From assembly GCA_026770025.1 (NCBI GenBank), contig JAMXDE010000005.1, positions 2,914,001 through 2,978,000 on the forward strand: DNA of 64,000 bases. The letters run 5' to 3'. The position numbers were made by a program, and so were the translations under genes. Positions 22,153 through 32,321 of this stretch are shown here, in pieces. Below the pieces are notes generated by a model, which saw nothing but the letters and a program-made list of their open reading frames with translations, did no database searches and was not told the DNA's origin. The stretch is from Craspedostauros australis (Eukaryota; Bacillariophyta; Bacillariophyceae; Mastogloiales; Achnanthaceae). Position 1 is the stretch's first letter; each line of letters opens with the position of its first letter.

Positions 22153-24453
22153 TTAGAGCATTTGACCGTCGATCCCGTCCCGCCTTGGAGGAGTTGCAAA
22201 CGCTTCATCATCATTTTCACCATTTTCACCATCACGTTCGGAATCATCACCCAAAGCTTTGCCGTACAGATTGAATTGATCCCGTGCAGCGCCCGCCTTG
22301 AAGACATAATGATACACACTCCAAATCGTCATCATGCAACCACCGATCGCAGCACCGAACCCTGCCAGCTCATGGCCATTCCAACCAGCATCTTCGAGCT
22401 GCCCCGTCCAGTGCGCGACCAGCGCATGCAGCAGGTTGGATGCGGCGAATTCCACCGCCAGCACGCGTCCCAGTATCGGCCCATCAGCCAGGGTCTGCAG
22501 GATGAGGGTCGAGTTGATCCAGTTGATGCCGGATCCCATCGTGCGGAAGAAGTTGAACACGATGAACATCTCGAACGAGTTGGCCATGGTGGCGATGCAC
22601 AGCCAGGATGCAGTCGACAAGGCCATGGCGAAGATGACAGACCGTTGCAGCGTGATGGGACGTTTGGCATCGGTGAACCCAGCCGCGTTGGCCAGGATGG
22701 GGCCGACCAAGCACCCCAATCCCAACGTGGTGTAGAAGATCCCCATGTGCAAGGAGGTTCGTGCCTCATCACCCTCCACCGTGCTGAAGGAGACGGCGAT
22801 GATGGATTCCGGCGCCCAAACGGCATCGGCGCAAGGATGCAGCATCGTGTTGAAACCGAATCCACACTGCCACAAGTACAGCAGCACAGTCGTGGTCGTC
22901 GTCCATGCTTGATGCGCGGTGATGCGGACGGTTGATACGATTGCACGCAACCTACTCGTGTGGAAAGTTGGCTTGTTCTTCGTGGCCATAATTCCATCCT
23001 TGTCAATGTCGAATTCACTGTCTGCGGCATCGACGTGAACATCCGTGTCACTATGATTGTGAATGCCGCTGCTCGCCGCGATGATCGAAAAGCTCGCTCT
23101 GGATCCAGATGGCGCGGAAGGTACGGCCGCATAACTGCGCCCACGAATTCCAAAGAAGACGATGAGCGCGCTGAGGAAGTAGGTGGCGGAGTCGATGATG
23201 TAACACGCCTGCAGACCGAGCTTTGCCGATGCCGCACCCGCGAGGATCCCGCCGAAGAAGGCCATGAGGCTCCAGGCAAAGCCGTTCATGGATGCCGCCA
23301 TGTGCAGATCTCGTGGGCTGGGCACCAGCAGCGGCAAGATGCCCGTCGTCGCCGGATAGTACATGCTCTGCAGGGAAGATCGCATCCCCGTGATGACGAA
23401 GACGCCCATCAAGGATCTCTGGGCGATGGCGACGAGAAATCCGATGGTGACCAGACCTGACAGGGTGTCCATGATGATCATGAGGTTCCTGCGGTCGAAG
23501 GTATCGGCGAGGATGCCGCCGATGGGTGCGAAGCATGGCTTGGGCAGGAAGGTCCATACCACGAGCGTGCCCAGCGCTTTGCCGCGATCGGCTTCATCGA
23601 CGAGCTCTTCGACAACCAGGAGGGATGCGATCTGAACGAACCAGTCTCCCACGTGCATGCAGGTGGAGCTAATGAAGTAGGCCCGGAATGTCGGACTCCG
23701 GACCAGCAGGTCGATGTAATCCCACAGGGAGACGTTCTGTGATTTCAACGGTTGATCGATTTCGTGTCGTTGATCGCCTTTGCTTTTGCGTTTGCCTTGA
23801 TCATCGGCATCGTCATCATCATCACTGTTGTTGCTGCTGCTGCCATAATTGTGAAATGAGATGTGATCTTGATTGATCCTTGTCTCATCATCCGCAATTG
23901 GCGAAGCTCCAAGATTGTTCGCCGCAGCATCTTGCTTGGATGATTGAGACAGCCAATCTCGCCCGCCTACCTGCGTCTCCCGCTGTGCACTGTGATCTGC
24001 ATTTGGATCTTGGCCTTGATCTTGCTTTCGATGAACTTTCCGATACATTTCTGGATGCGCTTCGTGATGTGTGTCTGGATGTGTGTCTGGATGTGTGTCG
24101 GAATGCGTCGCTGAATGCGATCGGCGACCTCGGCGATCTTCGTGCAGAGGTGTTCGTGTTGTTGAAGCGCCTTCAATCGTTGAACGATCACCCACTTCGA
24201 GGGCACTTGTGCTTGGCTTGTGGGGACAATCGGTGATGTTGTTTGTGGTTGTGGTAGGAGATGTTCGAGGCTGGCTTTGTGATCTTGGTCGTGTGGATGT
24301 CGTTGTCATCTGAACATGAACATCGCTACTCGCCTGCGGATGCTTCTTGGCTGCTGATTCTGCACTTGCTCTGGCAGGAGGATGCGGGTTCGTATCTGTT
24401 TGCGAGGATCCTTCTGGCTTTCCCACCGATACTTTCGCGTACTGCTGCGTCAT
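22153..24453 (-). CDS. MFS permease of the prokaryote-like MFS_3 (EntS) type
   Basis: A 766-aa single frame. Residues 1 to about 240 are disordered and polar, with Thr/Gln-rich tracts, a DTHPDTHPDTHHEAHPE repeat and a run of Asp. The transporter core begins at SLWDYIDLLVRSPTFRAYF and has around twelve hydrophobic helices. GGILADTFDRRNLMIIMD is the loop 2-3 motif typical of MFS transporters (G-x3-D-x2-[GR]-R). The core resembles bacterial MFS_3 exporters (EntS-like) more than eukaryotic sugar porters; substrate unknown. The true start could be an internal Met, since the N-terminal extension has no homologue I recognise. A bacterial-like core with a eukaryote-specific long tail is compatible with ancient transfer, but this is inference. 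Confidence 0.75.
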   Translation of the reverse strand: MTQQYAKVSVGKPEGSSQTDTNPHPPARASAESAAKKHPQASSDVHVQMTTTSTRPRSQSQPRTSPTTTTNNITDCPHKPSTSALEVGDRSTIEGASTTRTPLHEDRRGRRSHSATHSDTHPDTHPDTHHEAHPEMYRKVHRKQDQGQDPNADHSAQRETQVGGRDWLSQSSKQDAAANNLGASPIADDETRINQDHISFHNYGSSSNNSDDDDDADDQGKRKSKGDQRHEIDQPLKSQNVSLWDYIDLLVRSPTFRAYFISSTCMHVGDWFVQIASLLVVEELVDEADRGKALGTLVVWTFLPKPCFAPIGGILADTFDRRNLMIIMDTLSGLVTIGFLVAIAQRSLMGVFVITGMRSSLQSMYYPATTGILPLLVPSPRDLHMAASMNGFAWSLMAFFGGILAGAASAKLGLQACYIIDSATYFLSALIVFFGIRGRSYAAVPSAPSGSRASFSIIAASSGIHNHSDTDVHVDAADSEFDIDKDGIMATKNKPTFHTSRLRAIVSTVRITAHQAWTTTTTVLLYLWQCGFGFNTMLHPCADAVWAPESIIAVSFSTVEGDEARTSLHMGIFYTTLGLGCLVGPILANAAGFTDAKRPITLQRSVIFAMALSTASWLCIATMANSFEMFIVFNFFRTMGSGINWINSTLILQTLADGPILGRVLAVEFAASNLLHALVAHWTGQLEDAGWNGHELAGFGAAIGGCMMTIWSVYHYVFKAGAARDQFNLYGKALGDDSERDGENGENDDEAFATPPRRDGIDGQML

Positions 24454-26391
24454 CCATGTACGACTGCTCTGCGTGTAGACAACGTGAAGGTTGCAATGGC
24501 AGAATCGCGGTGGCGGCGAAGTTGTTGATGTTGTTGATGCTGCTTTCTCACGAGCGTCGGCATCGTTGTCAGGTTCGCTTCTGGAGGGACAAGGAAGTAG
24601 CGTGGCTCTATTCTATTTCTTTCTCACCACCGTCACCATGCACGATCGCGAATGCAGCAAGGTGGACTCTTTGCGAAGGAGGATACGAGAATGGTGAGCG
24701 TGGGCGTGGAAGGTCCAGCTGTCGATGTTCCTCTCTCCGCTTCTTCTCTTTGTTGATGTTTGCTTGGTGGATCCTTTCCCTCTTGGGAGGGCAACAGAGC
24801 GGCCTTTCTGCCTCCATCTCTGACATCTCCCTCCATTCCCTTCATCGTGTGCTTGTCCTCGTTGAAGACCGCCGCGTGACACGCTGCACGATGGCGCCGT
24901 TGACAGAATCCCCATGGTCGCCTCTTTTGTCGATGAAATGAGAAACAATGAGTCATGCGTATGATTGGGTCCTGTTGATCGACTGTGGATGCATCTCGAT
25001 TCAAACGCGGTCATTTTTCTGGAGGAACTCAACGGGCCTTTTCTGTGGCAGGCTGACGCGCGACTGCATCGCTTTTCAAGTACTGGGGCTTAGGACCTTC
25101 GCACCTGCGTGAGAGTATTTTGGCTCGTTGTGTGGAGACGTTGGTCATTCCCGTCATCACGAATCACCGGTTTGTTCGATCGTGTTGAATCGAGGTCGGA
25201 AGCAAAAGAATCTCCGTGTCTTCCTGTTGGTGTCAATTCGTGTAGCAAGCGCGTGTTTGTGTGTGTCTGGGAGAGGGCGCTGCCAACGCGGAGAGATTTG
25301 AACGAAGAGAGCGAAGCAACGGTTGGGTTGAAAAAATAAAACACGAGCATGACAGAGAGGGCAACGTCAACGCGACGCCACGACGCCACAGAGACACGAC
25401 AAACGACGAACGAAGAGAGATTAAAAGACGCGGCGAAGCACGCGAAAAGCACGATCCAATGTGGAGCCATCACGAAGAGGAGTCCAACAGAGGAGCACGA
25501 GCTTCGACACTGCGGACGAAAGAGAACAACGAGGCCAGAACCAGACAGAGTGACAGAGTGAGACCCATCACAACAGGGAACATCCGCTTCATCAGCAGCC
25601 AAGGGGAGGAATAACAGAAATAGCACGAAGAGCCAGGAAGGGCGTCGAAACGCTGATCTCGTGCCTCCACTGCAAACCGGTTGCAGCAAGAGTGGAGCAG
25701 AATAGAGCATACCAGAGCAGAGTAATTGTGAAGAAGATCATTCAGTTTGGATACTGTTTACCCCACAGTCTCCCTCACCACACACACTTCCTCCACATCT
25801 GACACCTCAGTTACAACCACAACCACAATCCCAACAACGGTCACGACCACAGTCGCTTGCAAAAACACAACAACTGAGCTCATCCCCCACCACACCCTGC
25901 CACAGCGGCTTTTCCTTTTCTCCGTTCACAGAGAAGCGTTGTGCCGAACGAACCTGGAATCGACGAACAGAGGAATAGAGGAATACGAGCAGAACCAGGA
26001 CCAGCAACAACAGGGCGAGTAGACGAGCATCAACAACGCAAACAACGCAAGCAACCCAAACAACACAAACACTCGTGGGAGCAGAGCAGAAGTTGGCTTG
26101 CACAAGTGCCAACAGCACAGAGGAACGTCGGCAACGAACGCTTTCGTCCGCGCACCCGGCTTCCCAACAAACGCAGCGCCAAGAAGGTTTTCCTTATACC
26201 ACCGCACAAGGAGGCGACAACGTTCAATTGCGCCCAACATCTATCCGCGACACACTTTAACTTCCGCGTGTTCGCTCTGCGTACGACTACGTATCGCACT
26301 TAGCATCGTGTTGGCCACCACGCCGAGCACCGCAGTTGCAGCTGTGTAGAGAGCACCAACACCAATACTCCAGCAGAAGCAACCACAACGC
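24454..26391. other. intergenic, long divergent 5' region
   Basis: Lies between the MFS gene (-) and the VTT gene (+). 25340-26330 is very A/C/G-rich on the plus strand, giving long stop-poor frames on both strands that read as low-complexity protein. I treat it as untranslated or promoter sequence. Confidence 0.5.
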
Positions 26392-28401
26392 ATGTTATGC
26401 AACAAGATCCTCGCGCGTGCCACCAACATTGCAGCTAGAGCAGGCAACAGACGAAGACCAGGAGGCAGCCCTAGCCACAACACAGGCAACAGCGACAACA
26501 CCAACACCAACACCACTAACAACAACACTAACAACAACACTAACAACAACACCAACCACAACAACCAAGACTATACCGCCAACCGCTACCACCTCCACCA
26601 CACCAACGCCAGCGACTTCAATACCACCGGTCTGAGCATGCAACCGCAGCAGCAAGGCCGCATCAACACAACTCCTCCACCAAGCCAACGACCCACCACA
26701 GCCGCCGCCAGCACAAGCGTCAGCAACAGCGGCGGCCTCTATTCCGGAGAAGCGCAGACCAACTTCGTCTCCATGTCTGATTCCGGACACAACCCATCTT
26801 CCATCGCAATGTCACCCTCCACAAAGACAACCACAGCTCCAATGCCACCTCACACACCCACCAATCACCCGCAGCATCAGCAGCAGCAGCACGGACAGCA
26901 CCGTCAGCACCGTCAACAGCAGCACCCCCTCGGCATGGACCATGAACAGGCATCCCTGCCGGCCAGGAACATCGCTGCTGGTGGAGCGGATCCCAACATC
27001 AGCACCAACGACATCACCAACCCCTCTGCACCCAACAGCAACGGCGGAGACGTCGTCCAAGATGAATTCGACCCCTGCGACGTGGATGCTGTCTGCGGCG
27101 AAGCCAAGAGCCTCGGCCGCGAGCTGCTGGACTACACCCGCACAAAGAACTGGAAGAAGAAGGTCATGACCATCATCGTCATCTTCTGCTCCGTCTCCGT
27201 CTTCACCGACCTTCTCTTCTTTGGCAACATCCAAAAGCTCCTCGTTGCCTTCATCGAATGGATGGCGGTCAACGAAGGAGCCGCGCTCTTTGCCTTCATC
27301 GGCCTCTTCATCATCGCCACACGTAAGTTCATTCGAAGCTGGTGTACTGTATTAGTGCACGAGTATGGTGTACTGTATCAGTGCATTACGGCGACTTTCC
27401 TGTTGTCGCCGCCTCTCGTTCTCTCGCTTGCTTGCTTACTGACAAACAACCGCACTGGCTAACTAACACTCATGCATCCATACACACACATACTCCGCAT
27501 CATCAACAGTCATCTTCGTTCCACCAGGATTCCTATTCTTCGGCGCCGGATACGCCTTCGAGCAGTCGACTGGTGGCATGGCAACAGGAATCGTCACAGC
27601 GACTGTGGCGTGTTTCACTGGTTGCTTCATCGGAGCGCTTCTCTCCTTCTTTCGTGCCAGGTACATGATGCGAGACCTCATCTACCTATTCTCCAAGCGC
27701 TATCCATTGGTTCGGGCTGCCGACAAAGGTACGTGAACTTGAGTGGAGTGCAGAACATGGCAATGCTCTACTACTTGCACAGTTCTGTTTCTTTGTGCAT
27801 TCAAAGTGCATGCATACGTTCACATGGGGATCTTCGCAGCAAAGGCCGTTCACTTACACCATGTCTTTGTTCACTTTGCTCTATTCGCCTTGAACCGCAC
27901 CGCACCACGCTCTCCTGCTTTGTCCCCACCATGTACACGCAATGCGCAGCCCTGAAACGCAATGGATTCCGCATCATGCTGCTGCTGCGGTTGTGTCCCT
28001 TCATCCCATTCAGCGCCTTGAATTACATCGGCGGCATCACGGGCATCAACTGGGCGGAATTCGGAGCCTCGATCGTCGGTGTCCTACCGACCCTCGTCCT
28101 CGCCGTGTCCATTGGCGCCACCACGGGAAGCCTCGTCAACTCCGACCCCACGGCGGAGCAGCAGCTCATCACCACCATCCTCCTCGGTGCGGGCATCGCC
28201 TTCGCCATCATCGCCTTCATCATCGCATGGAGATTCGCCAGGAAGGAACTGGAGACGCAGCTCGAGATGGACTCCGCGCAGATCCAAAACTACCTCCACC
28301 CAGACGCCGAAGGCGCGGGCCAGGACTTCATGGAGGCAGGTATCGAAATGGAATACCATGACGAAGGCGACGATGAAGAATGGTTCTGGATTTGGGCATG
28401 A
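26392..28401 (+). CDS. VTT-domain (TVP38/TMEM64/DedA-like) membrane protein
   Basis: Three exons, 26392-27322, 27510-27728 and 27950-28401, with donors ACAC-GTAAGT and AAAG-GTACGT and acceptors caacAG and gcgcAG, keep one frame and give 533 aa. About 250 N-terminal residues are disordered (Asn/Thr repeats, poly-His/Gln); an in-frame ATG at 26638 is a possible alternative start. The VTT core follows: a helix ending GLFIIAT-L, then IFVPPGFLFFGAGYAFEQS with the family's proline-glycine re-entrant element, a glycine-rich helix (ACFTGCFIGALLSFFRARY), LRLCPFIPFSALNYIGGITG with the conserved R-x-x-P-x-x-P, and final helices. VTT proteins work at ER/Golgi membranes, several as lipid scramblases. The C-terminus is acidic and ends in EEWFWIWA. 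Each splice is needed to rebuild the conserved core, which supports the model. Confidence 0.87.
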
Positions 28402-28693
28402 GGATTTCAATGTTTATAACAGTAGACACACCAATGTAGTCAGATCGTATTATATGTGTTGTGCCTTCTCAAGGCCAGATGTGTACTCGCAACAACAGAC
28501 GAGCATGTGATCGTATCTCTGTCGTTTGTTGTTCTGGAGAGCGCAAGCATTCGGACTCGTACAACCAATCAACGCGCAGTTGACATTTACTTTGATGCTA
28601 TATCCGTACGGAGGAGAGAGTAGTTGCTCGTGCGTACTCTACAAGCATTGCACCATGTCGACTTTGACACCGCAGCTCCCGCTATCGTCCAGC
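28402..28693. other. short gap between convergent genes
   Basis: 3' regions of the VTT gene (+) and BUD31 (-). No further feature. Confidence 0.5.
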
Positions 28694-29479
28694 TCAACCC
28701 TGTTTCTGCCGTTTCGCAGGCGGCGCTGGACCTTCCTCGTCAGACTCCTCCTCATCATCATCGCCATCACTACCATCGGCCTGCGCCTGCAGCTTCTTGC
28801 TGCCCGCCCAAATGCCGGCGGAAGGTGTGGGTCCGTAATCATCCTCCTCCTCGTCTTCATCGCTGTCGCTGTCGTCGTCCTCATCATCCGTCTCATCGTC
28901 ACCGCGCTCCCTCTTGGCCTGGGCCTCCTGCACGGCCTTCAGCATCTCCTCCCTGCGTCGTTCGCGGGCGACCTGCACGGCGGCCAGGTTCTGACCGTAC
29001 TTGTTGCCGAAGATGTTCTGCGGACCCGCACCCTTGCCCGATGCGCATCCGAGGCACCCCGTCGTGGGATCCCGGGCGTTCTTCTGATCCGGACCCCTGT
29101 CGTACCACGGCACGCGGCAGATGGAGGTCGTGCCGAATTTGTAGTTGGACGAATTGATGACGTAGGTGGAGCAGAGGCGTTCGTAACCTGGTTTCTTCCA
29201 CTTGGCGATCAGCGCGGCGTCCACCAGCTTCTGGGCGATACAGTAATCGTAGACCTGCCGGCTGATGCGCTTGTGCGTGTAGTACATGTCGTAGACGTAG
29301 CGCGTCTTCTGACGGCTGATCTGATGCACGGGCCACATGGATTCGGTCTTGCGCTTGTTGGCCGTGCCCTCCTTCACCTTGTCGCGCAGCTCGTGCTCCA
29401 AGGCTTCCAGCACCGGCTTGATGTCGTCAAAGCCCTCCGGGGCCTTCTTCTTCTTGTGCCATCGTTGCGGGAGCGGCAT
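28694..29479 (-). CDS. BUD31: BUD31/G10 splicing factor homologue with acidic C-terminal extension
   Basis: A 261-aa frame. Residues 1-150 align along their length with BUD31 (G10), a small subunit of the activated spliceosome: KKKKAPEGFDDIKPVLEALE, KRKTESMWPVHQISRQKTRY, YDMYYTHKRISRQVYDYC, ALIAKWKKPGYERLC, YKFGTTSICRVP and a closing GCLGCASG. The family is usually 144-157 aa; here about 110 further residues follow, forming a charged helix (ARERRREEMLKAVQEAQAKR) and long Asp/Glu runs. Several cysteines that bind zinc in human BUD31 are absent: the CCxxC after the GYENL motif is reduced to one Cys, NCIC reads SIC, and the CTHCGCRGC end keeps only two. The identity is clear from the rest. Nuclear. 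Single exon. Confidence 0.87.
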   Translation of the reverse strand: MPLPQRWHKKKKAPEGFDDIKPVLEALEHELRDKVKEGTANKRKTESMWPVHQISRQKTRYVYDMYYTHKRISRQVYDYCIAQKLVDAALIAKWKKPGYERLCSTYVINSSNYKFGTTSICRVPWYDRGPDQKNARDPTTGCLGCASGKGAGPQNIFGNKYGQNLAAVQVARERRREEMLKAVQEAQAKRERGDDETDDEDDDSDSDEDEEEDDYGPTPSAGIWAGSKKLQAQADGSDGDDDEEESDEEGPAPPAKRQKQG

Positions 29480-30390
29480 CGTCCAATTTCTCTCCTGGAT
29501 GAGCGGTGATGGATGTCAGCGTTGGTGCGCTTGTTGGTGGATGTCAGCGTTGGTGTCGGCGTTAGTGTCAATGTCAATAGCTGGAATCGGCTTGTCGTTG
29601 GATGCAGTTATCTCACACAGATGTGGTTTTATCTATCTCTATGTCCTCTTTTGGCTTTCCGTTCGGCTCTGCCTCTGCACTCGCTCTCTGGTCCGTCCTG
29701 TTGTGATGGCGCAGAGAGGTGCTCGCGATGCAGACACGGCCCAGGATGGTGACCGTCTTGTTCATTTGTTCCCCAAGACGCAGAGGCGGAGAAAACGCCA
29801 TTTTGTTTTGCTTTGGCCAATCGGTTGGTGTTGGTTGTTGCCACGAAGGGAATTATATAGTCTCTTATGACTAATACGACCGCGCGCCTCCATTCGTGGT
29901 TCGATTGATCGAGTTTGTTCCAAGAACGCAATCCAAAAGATGCGCAGCGTGTTTGGGCATCAACGAAACGTGCGGCGTGGGTCTTGCATCATGATGTTCC
30001 TCTCTTTCTCACGTCAGAAGTCGGGCAATACTCTGAGCTGCGGGCGCAACATCAGCAATGCACGGCGACGACAATGCACAAGCATCGCAGAAGCAACATC
30101 GCAGAAGCAACATCGCAGAAGCAACATCGCAAGGCTGACATCGTGACGGTTGAAGACCGCAAGAGCAGCACTGTAAGGGAGGCTAGCGCCGCAAACCAAC
30201 GACAGGGCCAGGTCCGATGATGATCTCGCCAAGTTCACATAGTCTTTGATCATCGACGCTCGCAAACGCAAACGCAACATCACACCACCCCACCAACACT
30301 CAACCACTCAACCACTCAACTAAGCAACCAACCAAGCAACCAGTCAACCAGCCAGTCAACTAAGCAGCAAACATCTCCACCACCGACATC
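29480..30390. other. divergent promoter region BUD31 / glycosyltransferase
   Basis: Shared upstream region of two head-to-head genes. It holds the 14-bp tandem repeat noted separately and, just before the glycosyltransferase start, C/A-rich leader sequence (CAACCACT and CAACCAAG words, 30285-30380). Confidence 0.5.
30087..30128. repeat. 14-bp tandem repeat, 3 copies
   Basis: Unit GCAGAAGCAACATC at 30087, 30101 and 30115, perfect. Confidence 0.9.
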
Positions 30391-31731
30391 ATGAAGTTCC
30401 TCCTCATCTCCGTTGGATCGCGCGGCGACGCCGAACCCTTTGCTTCCACGGCCGCCGCCCTGCTCAAGAATGGACACTCCGTCGAGATCTTCTTCCAGAA
30501 GGACCTCCAGCACCTGGCGCCGCCAGAGCACGAGCGACTCAAGCTCCACGCCCTGCCATTCACGCAGATGGATTTCTACGTTGCCATGGCCAACGTCAAG
30601 CACGGTGTCGACCATCCCAGTCCTCGCGTCAAATTCATCGGCATCATCGCGGAGACGATCTCCTCGCTCGTCTTGCCATGCCATGAGATGGTGGCGGAGG
30701 CTGCCGCGAGCTGCGATTGGCTCGTCTGCTCCTCCTTGGCACGCGCGTTGTGCATCGCGATCACGGAGAAGCTCAACAAGAAGCTGGCCATCGTGCACTT
30801 GCAACCTCTCACCCCGACCACCTTCTTCCCGCACACCAGCGACACCGAGGAGTGCGTCGATGCGATCGCTGATATCGGTGCCGACGGCGTTGGTTTGGTG
30901 GCGAAGGAGGAGAACCAAGCCATGTACTTTGAACTCGAGCGGTTCCAGCATGAGTTCATCTCGGAGGCGTTGACCGCGACTTACGATGCGTTGGGAATCG
31001 CTGCCCAAATTTCCTTCGACGAGCTCAAGGAGATCCTGATCGGCAAGCATGAACGCATCCATCTCGTGCACGGATTTTCCAACGAGTATGTGCCATCCAT
31101 CAAGAACGACACGACCTTGGGACCCAACGTCCACGAGATTGGAGCCCTGGCGGATGACTACTTGCCATCCTCCTTTTCCGGGCCACCGCCGGATCTTGTT
31201 GAATTTCTCAAAACCTGCGAGACCGCCGACGTCAAGCCGGTTTGCATTGGGTTTGGATCCATGCCATTCGAAACGGCCGCAGTGGTCCTCGACGCGGTCC
31301 ACGAGCTTGGGAACAAGACGGTCCTGGTCGGGGACGCATTGAAGATCCCCGACGACTACGAGCACAAGGGATGGATGTCCGACAACGTTTGTCAGGTGTC
31401 CAGCATCCCGTACTCCTGGTTGCTGCCCAAGTGCTCCATGATGCTGAGCCACGGTGGGGCCGGAGTGCTGCATGCATGCGGCCGTACTGGAATCCCCACG
31501 TTGATCGCGCCGCTTTTGGGCGACCAGTTCTTCCACGCGGCGTTGGTGGAGAAGCGCGGAACCGGAGTGAAATGCACCGCCGTGCTCCCCACGCTCACCA
31601 AGGAGGAGATCGTCAACGGCGTCCGCAAGGGTGAAGGCTGCAAGGAAGCAGCGAAGCGACTCGGAGAGCGCATCGTGGCTGCAGGCAGCGGCGTTGACAA
31701 GCTTGTCGATGTGTTGACGAAGAGCACCTGA
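30391..31731 (+). CDS. GT1-family UDP-sugar glycosyltransferase (sterol glucosyltransferase-like)
   Basis: A 446-aa single frame with the two-domain GT-B layout. The N-terminus MKFLLISVGSRGDAEPF matches the start of UGT80/sterol 3-beta-glucosyltransferase and bacterial Gtf enzymes (SxGSRGDVxPF), which bind the acceptor. The C-terminal UDP-sugar domain has KPVCIGFGSMPF (residues about 283-294) and LSHGGAGVLHACGRTGIP, with HGGAG at 354-358, then PLLGDQFFHAALVEKRGTG, the donor-binding signature with its conserved D-Q. No membrane segment or signal peptide is seen, so it is probably cytosolic or peripheral. Length fits the catalytic core alone, without the PH/GRAM domains of fungal enzymes. Acceptor (sterol, other lipid or small molecule) is inferred from similarity only. 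Confidence 0.85.
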   Translation: MKFLLISVGSRGDAEPFASTAAALLKNGHSVEIFFQKDLQHLAPPEHERLKLHALPFTQMDFYVAMANVKHGVDHPSPRVKFIGIIAETISSLVLPCHEMVAEAAASCDWLVCSSLARALCIAITEKLNKKLAIVHLQPLTPTTFFPHTSDTEECVDAIADIGADGVGLVAKEENQAMYFELERFQHEFISEALTATYDALGIAAQISFDELKEILIGKHERIHLVHGFSNEYVPSIKNDTTLGPNVHEIGALADDYLPSSFSGPPPDLVEFLKTCETADVKPVCIGFGSMPFETAAVVLDAVHELGNKTVLVGDALKIPDDYEHKGWMSDNVCQVSSIPYSWLLPKCSMMLSHGGAGVLHACGRTGIPTLIAPLLGDQFFHAALVEKRGTGVKCTAVLPTLTKEEIVNGVRKGEGCKEAAKRLGERIVAAGSGVDKLVDVLTKST

Positions 31732-32321
31732 GCATTTGTTCGCTTCAAATGAACACTTGATGGAGCGAAGTGAGGTGAAGTACTTTCATGGTGTTGTGTG
31801 TATGTAGATCGTACGTGCAGGGGCGTCGGGAGAGTGTTGGCTTCCTCGTCGTCATGCTATTCTTGTCGCATGTGTAATGCTCTTATCCCTCACGAGAACA
31901 GCATGGCATTAGAGAATATGAAATAATATAACAATAGATAACAAGAAATCTGATTTCCATTTAGCTTTGTCGTGTTGCTCTCTCTGGAAGGATTGCGAGA
32001 GGTGTTGTGGTGTGACGCGCTGTGATGGGTTGGATAGGTCGTGTGTGGTGGATGGATGATCTGTCGAGCTGGAGATTGACCAAACCAATCAAGAGATCAT
32101 TTTCAACAATTTCTCTGGAGACGATCTTTGCAGAGGACGGCATCAAGTTTGTTGTTTTCTCGCGTCAACAGACACGACACGCACAGACACACGCACAAGT
32201 TCACAAACAAACCCCATCACTCCACTCCCACTCCACTCTACTTCACTCCCACTCCACTCCACTCCACACCAGAACATCACAAAACAACCAGCTTGGAAGA
32301 GCAAGCGGAACAGAGGTAGCA
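31732..32321. other. intergenic, glycosyltransferase 3' / Ku70 5' region
   Basis: A/T-rich patch near 31915-31955. A run of TCCACTC/CCCACTC words at 32220-32270 lies in the probable Ku70 leader. Confidence 0.45.

Noticed and set aside
25090-25710. 206-aa minus-strand frame with apparent membrane segments
   Set aside because: Lies in purine-rich leader DNA; its complement is pyrimidine-rich and automatically reads as Leu/Phe/Ser. No conserved motif.
28526-29509. 327-aa plus-strand frame opposite BUD31
   Set aside because: Antisense shadow; hydrophobic runs come from the complement of acidic codons in the BUD31 tail.
29890-29925. Possible tRNA T-arm (GTGGTTCGATTGATC)
   Set aside because: No matching acceptor, D or anticodon stems on either side.
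30316-31536. 406-aa minus-strand frame opposite the glycosyltransferase
   Set aside because: Exact antisense of a well-supported gene; stop-poor because of codon bias on the sense strand.
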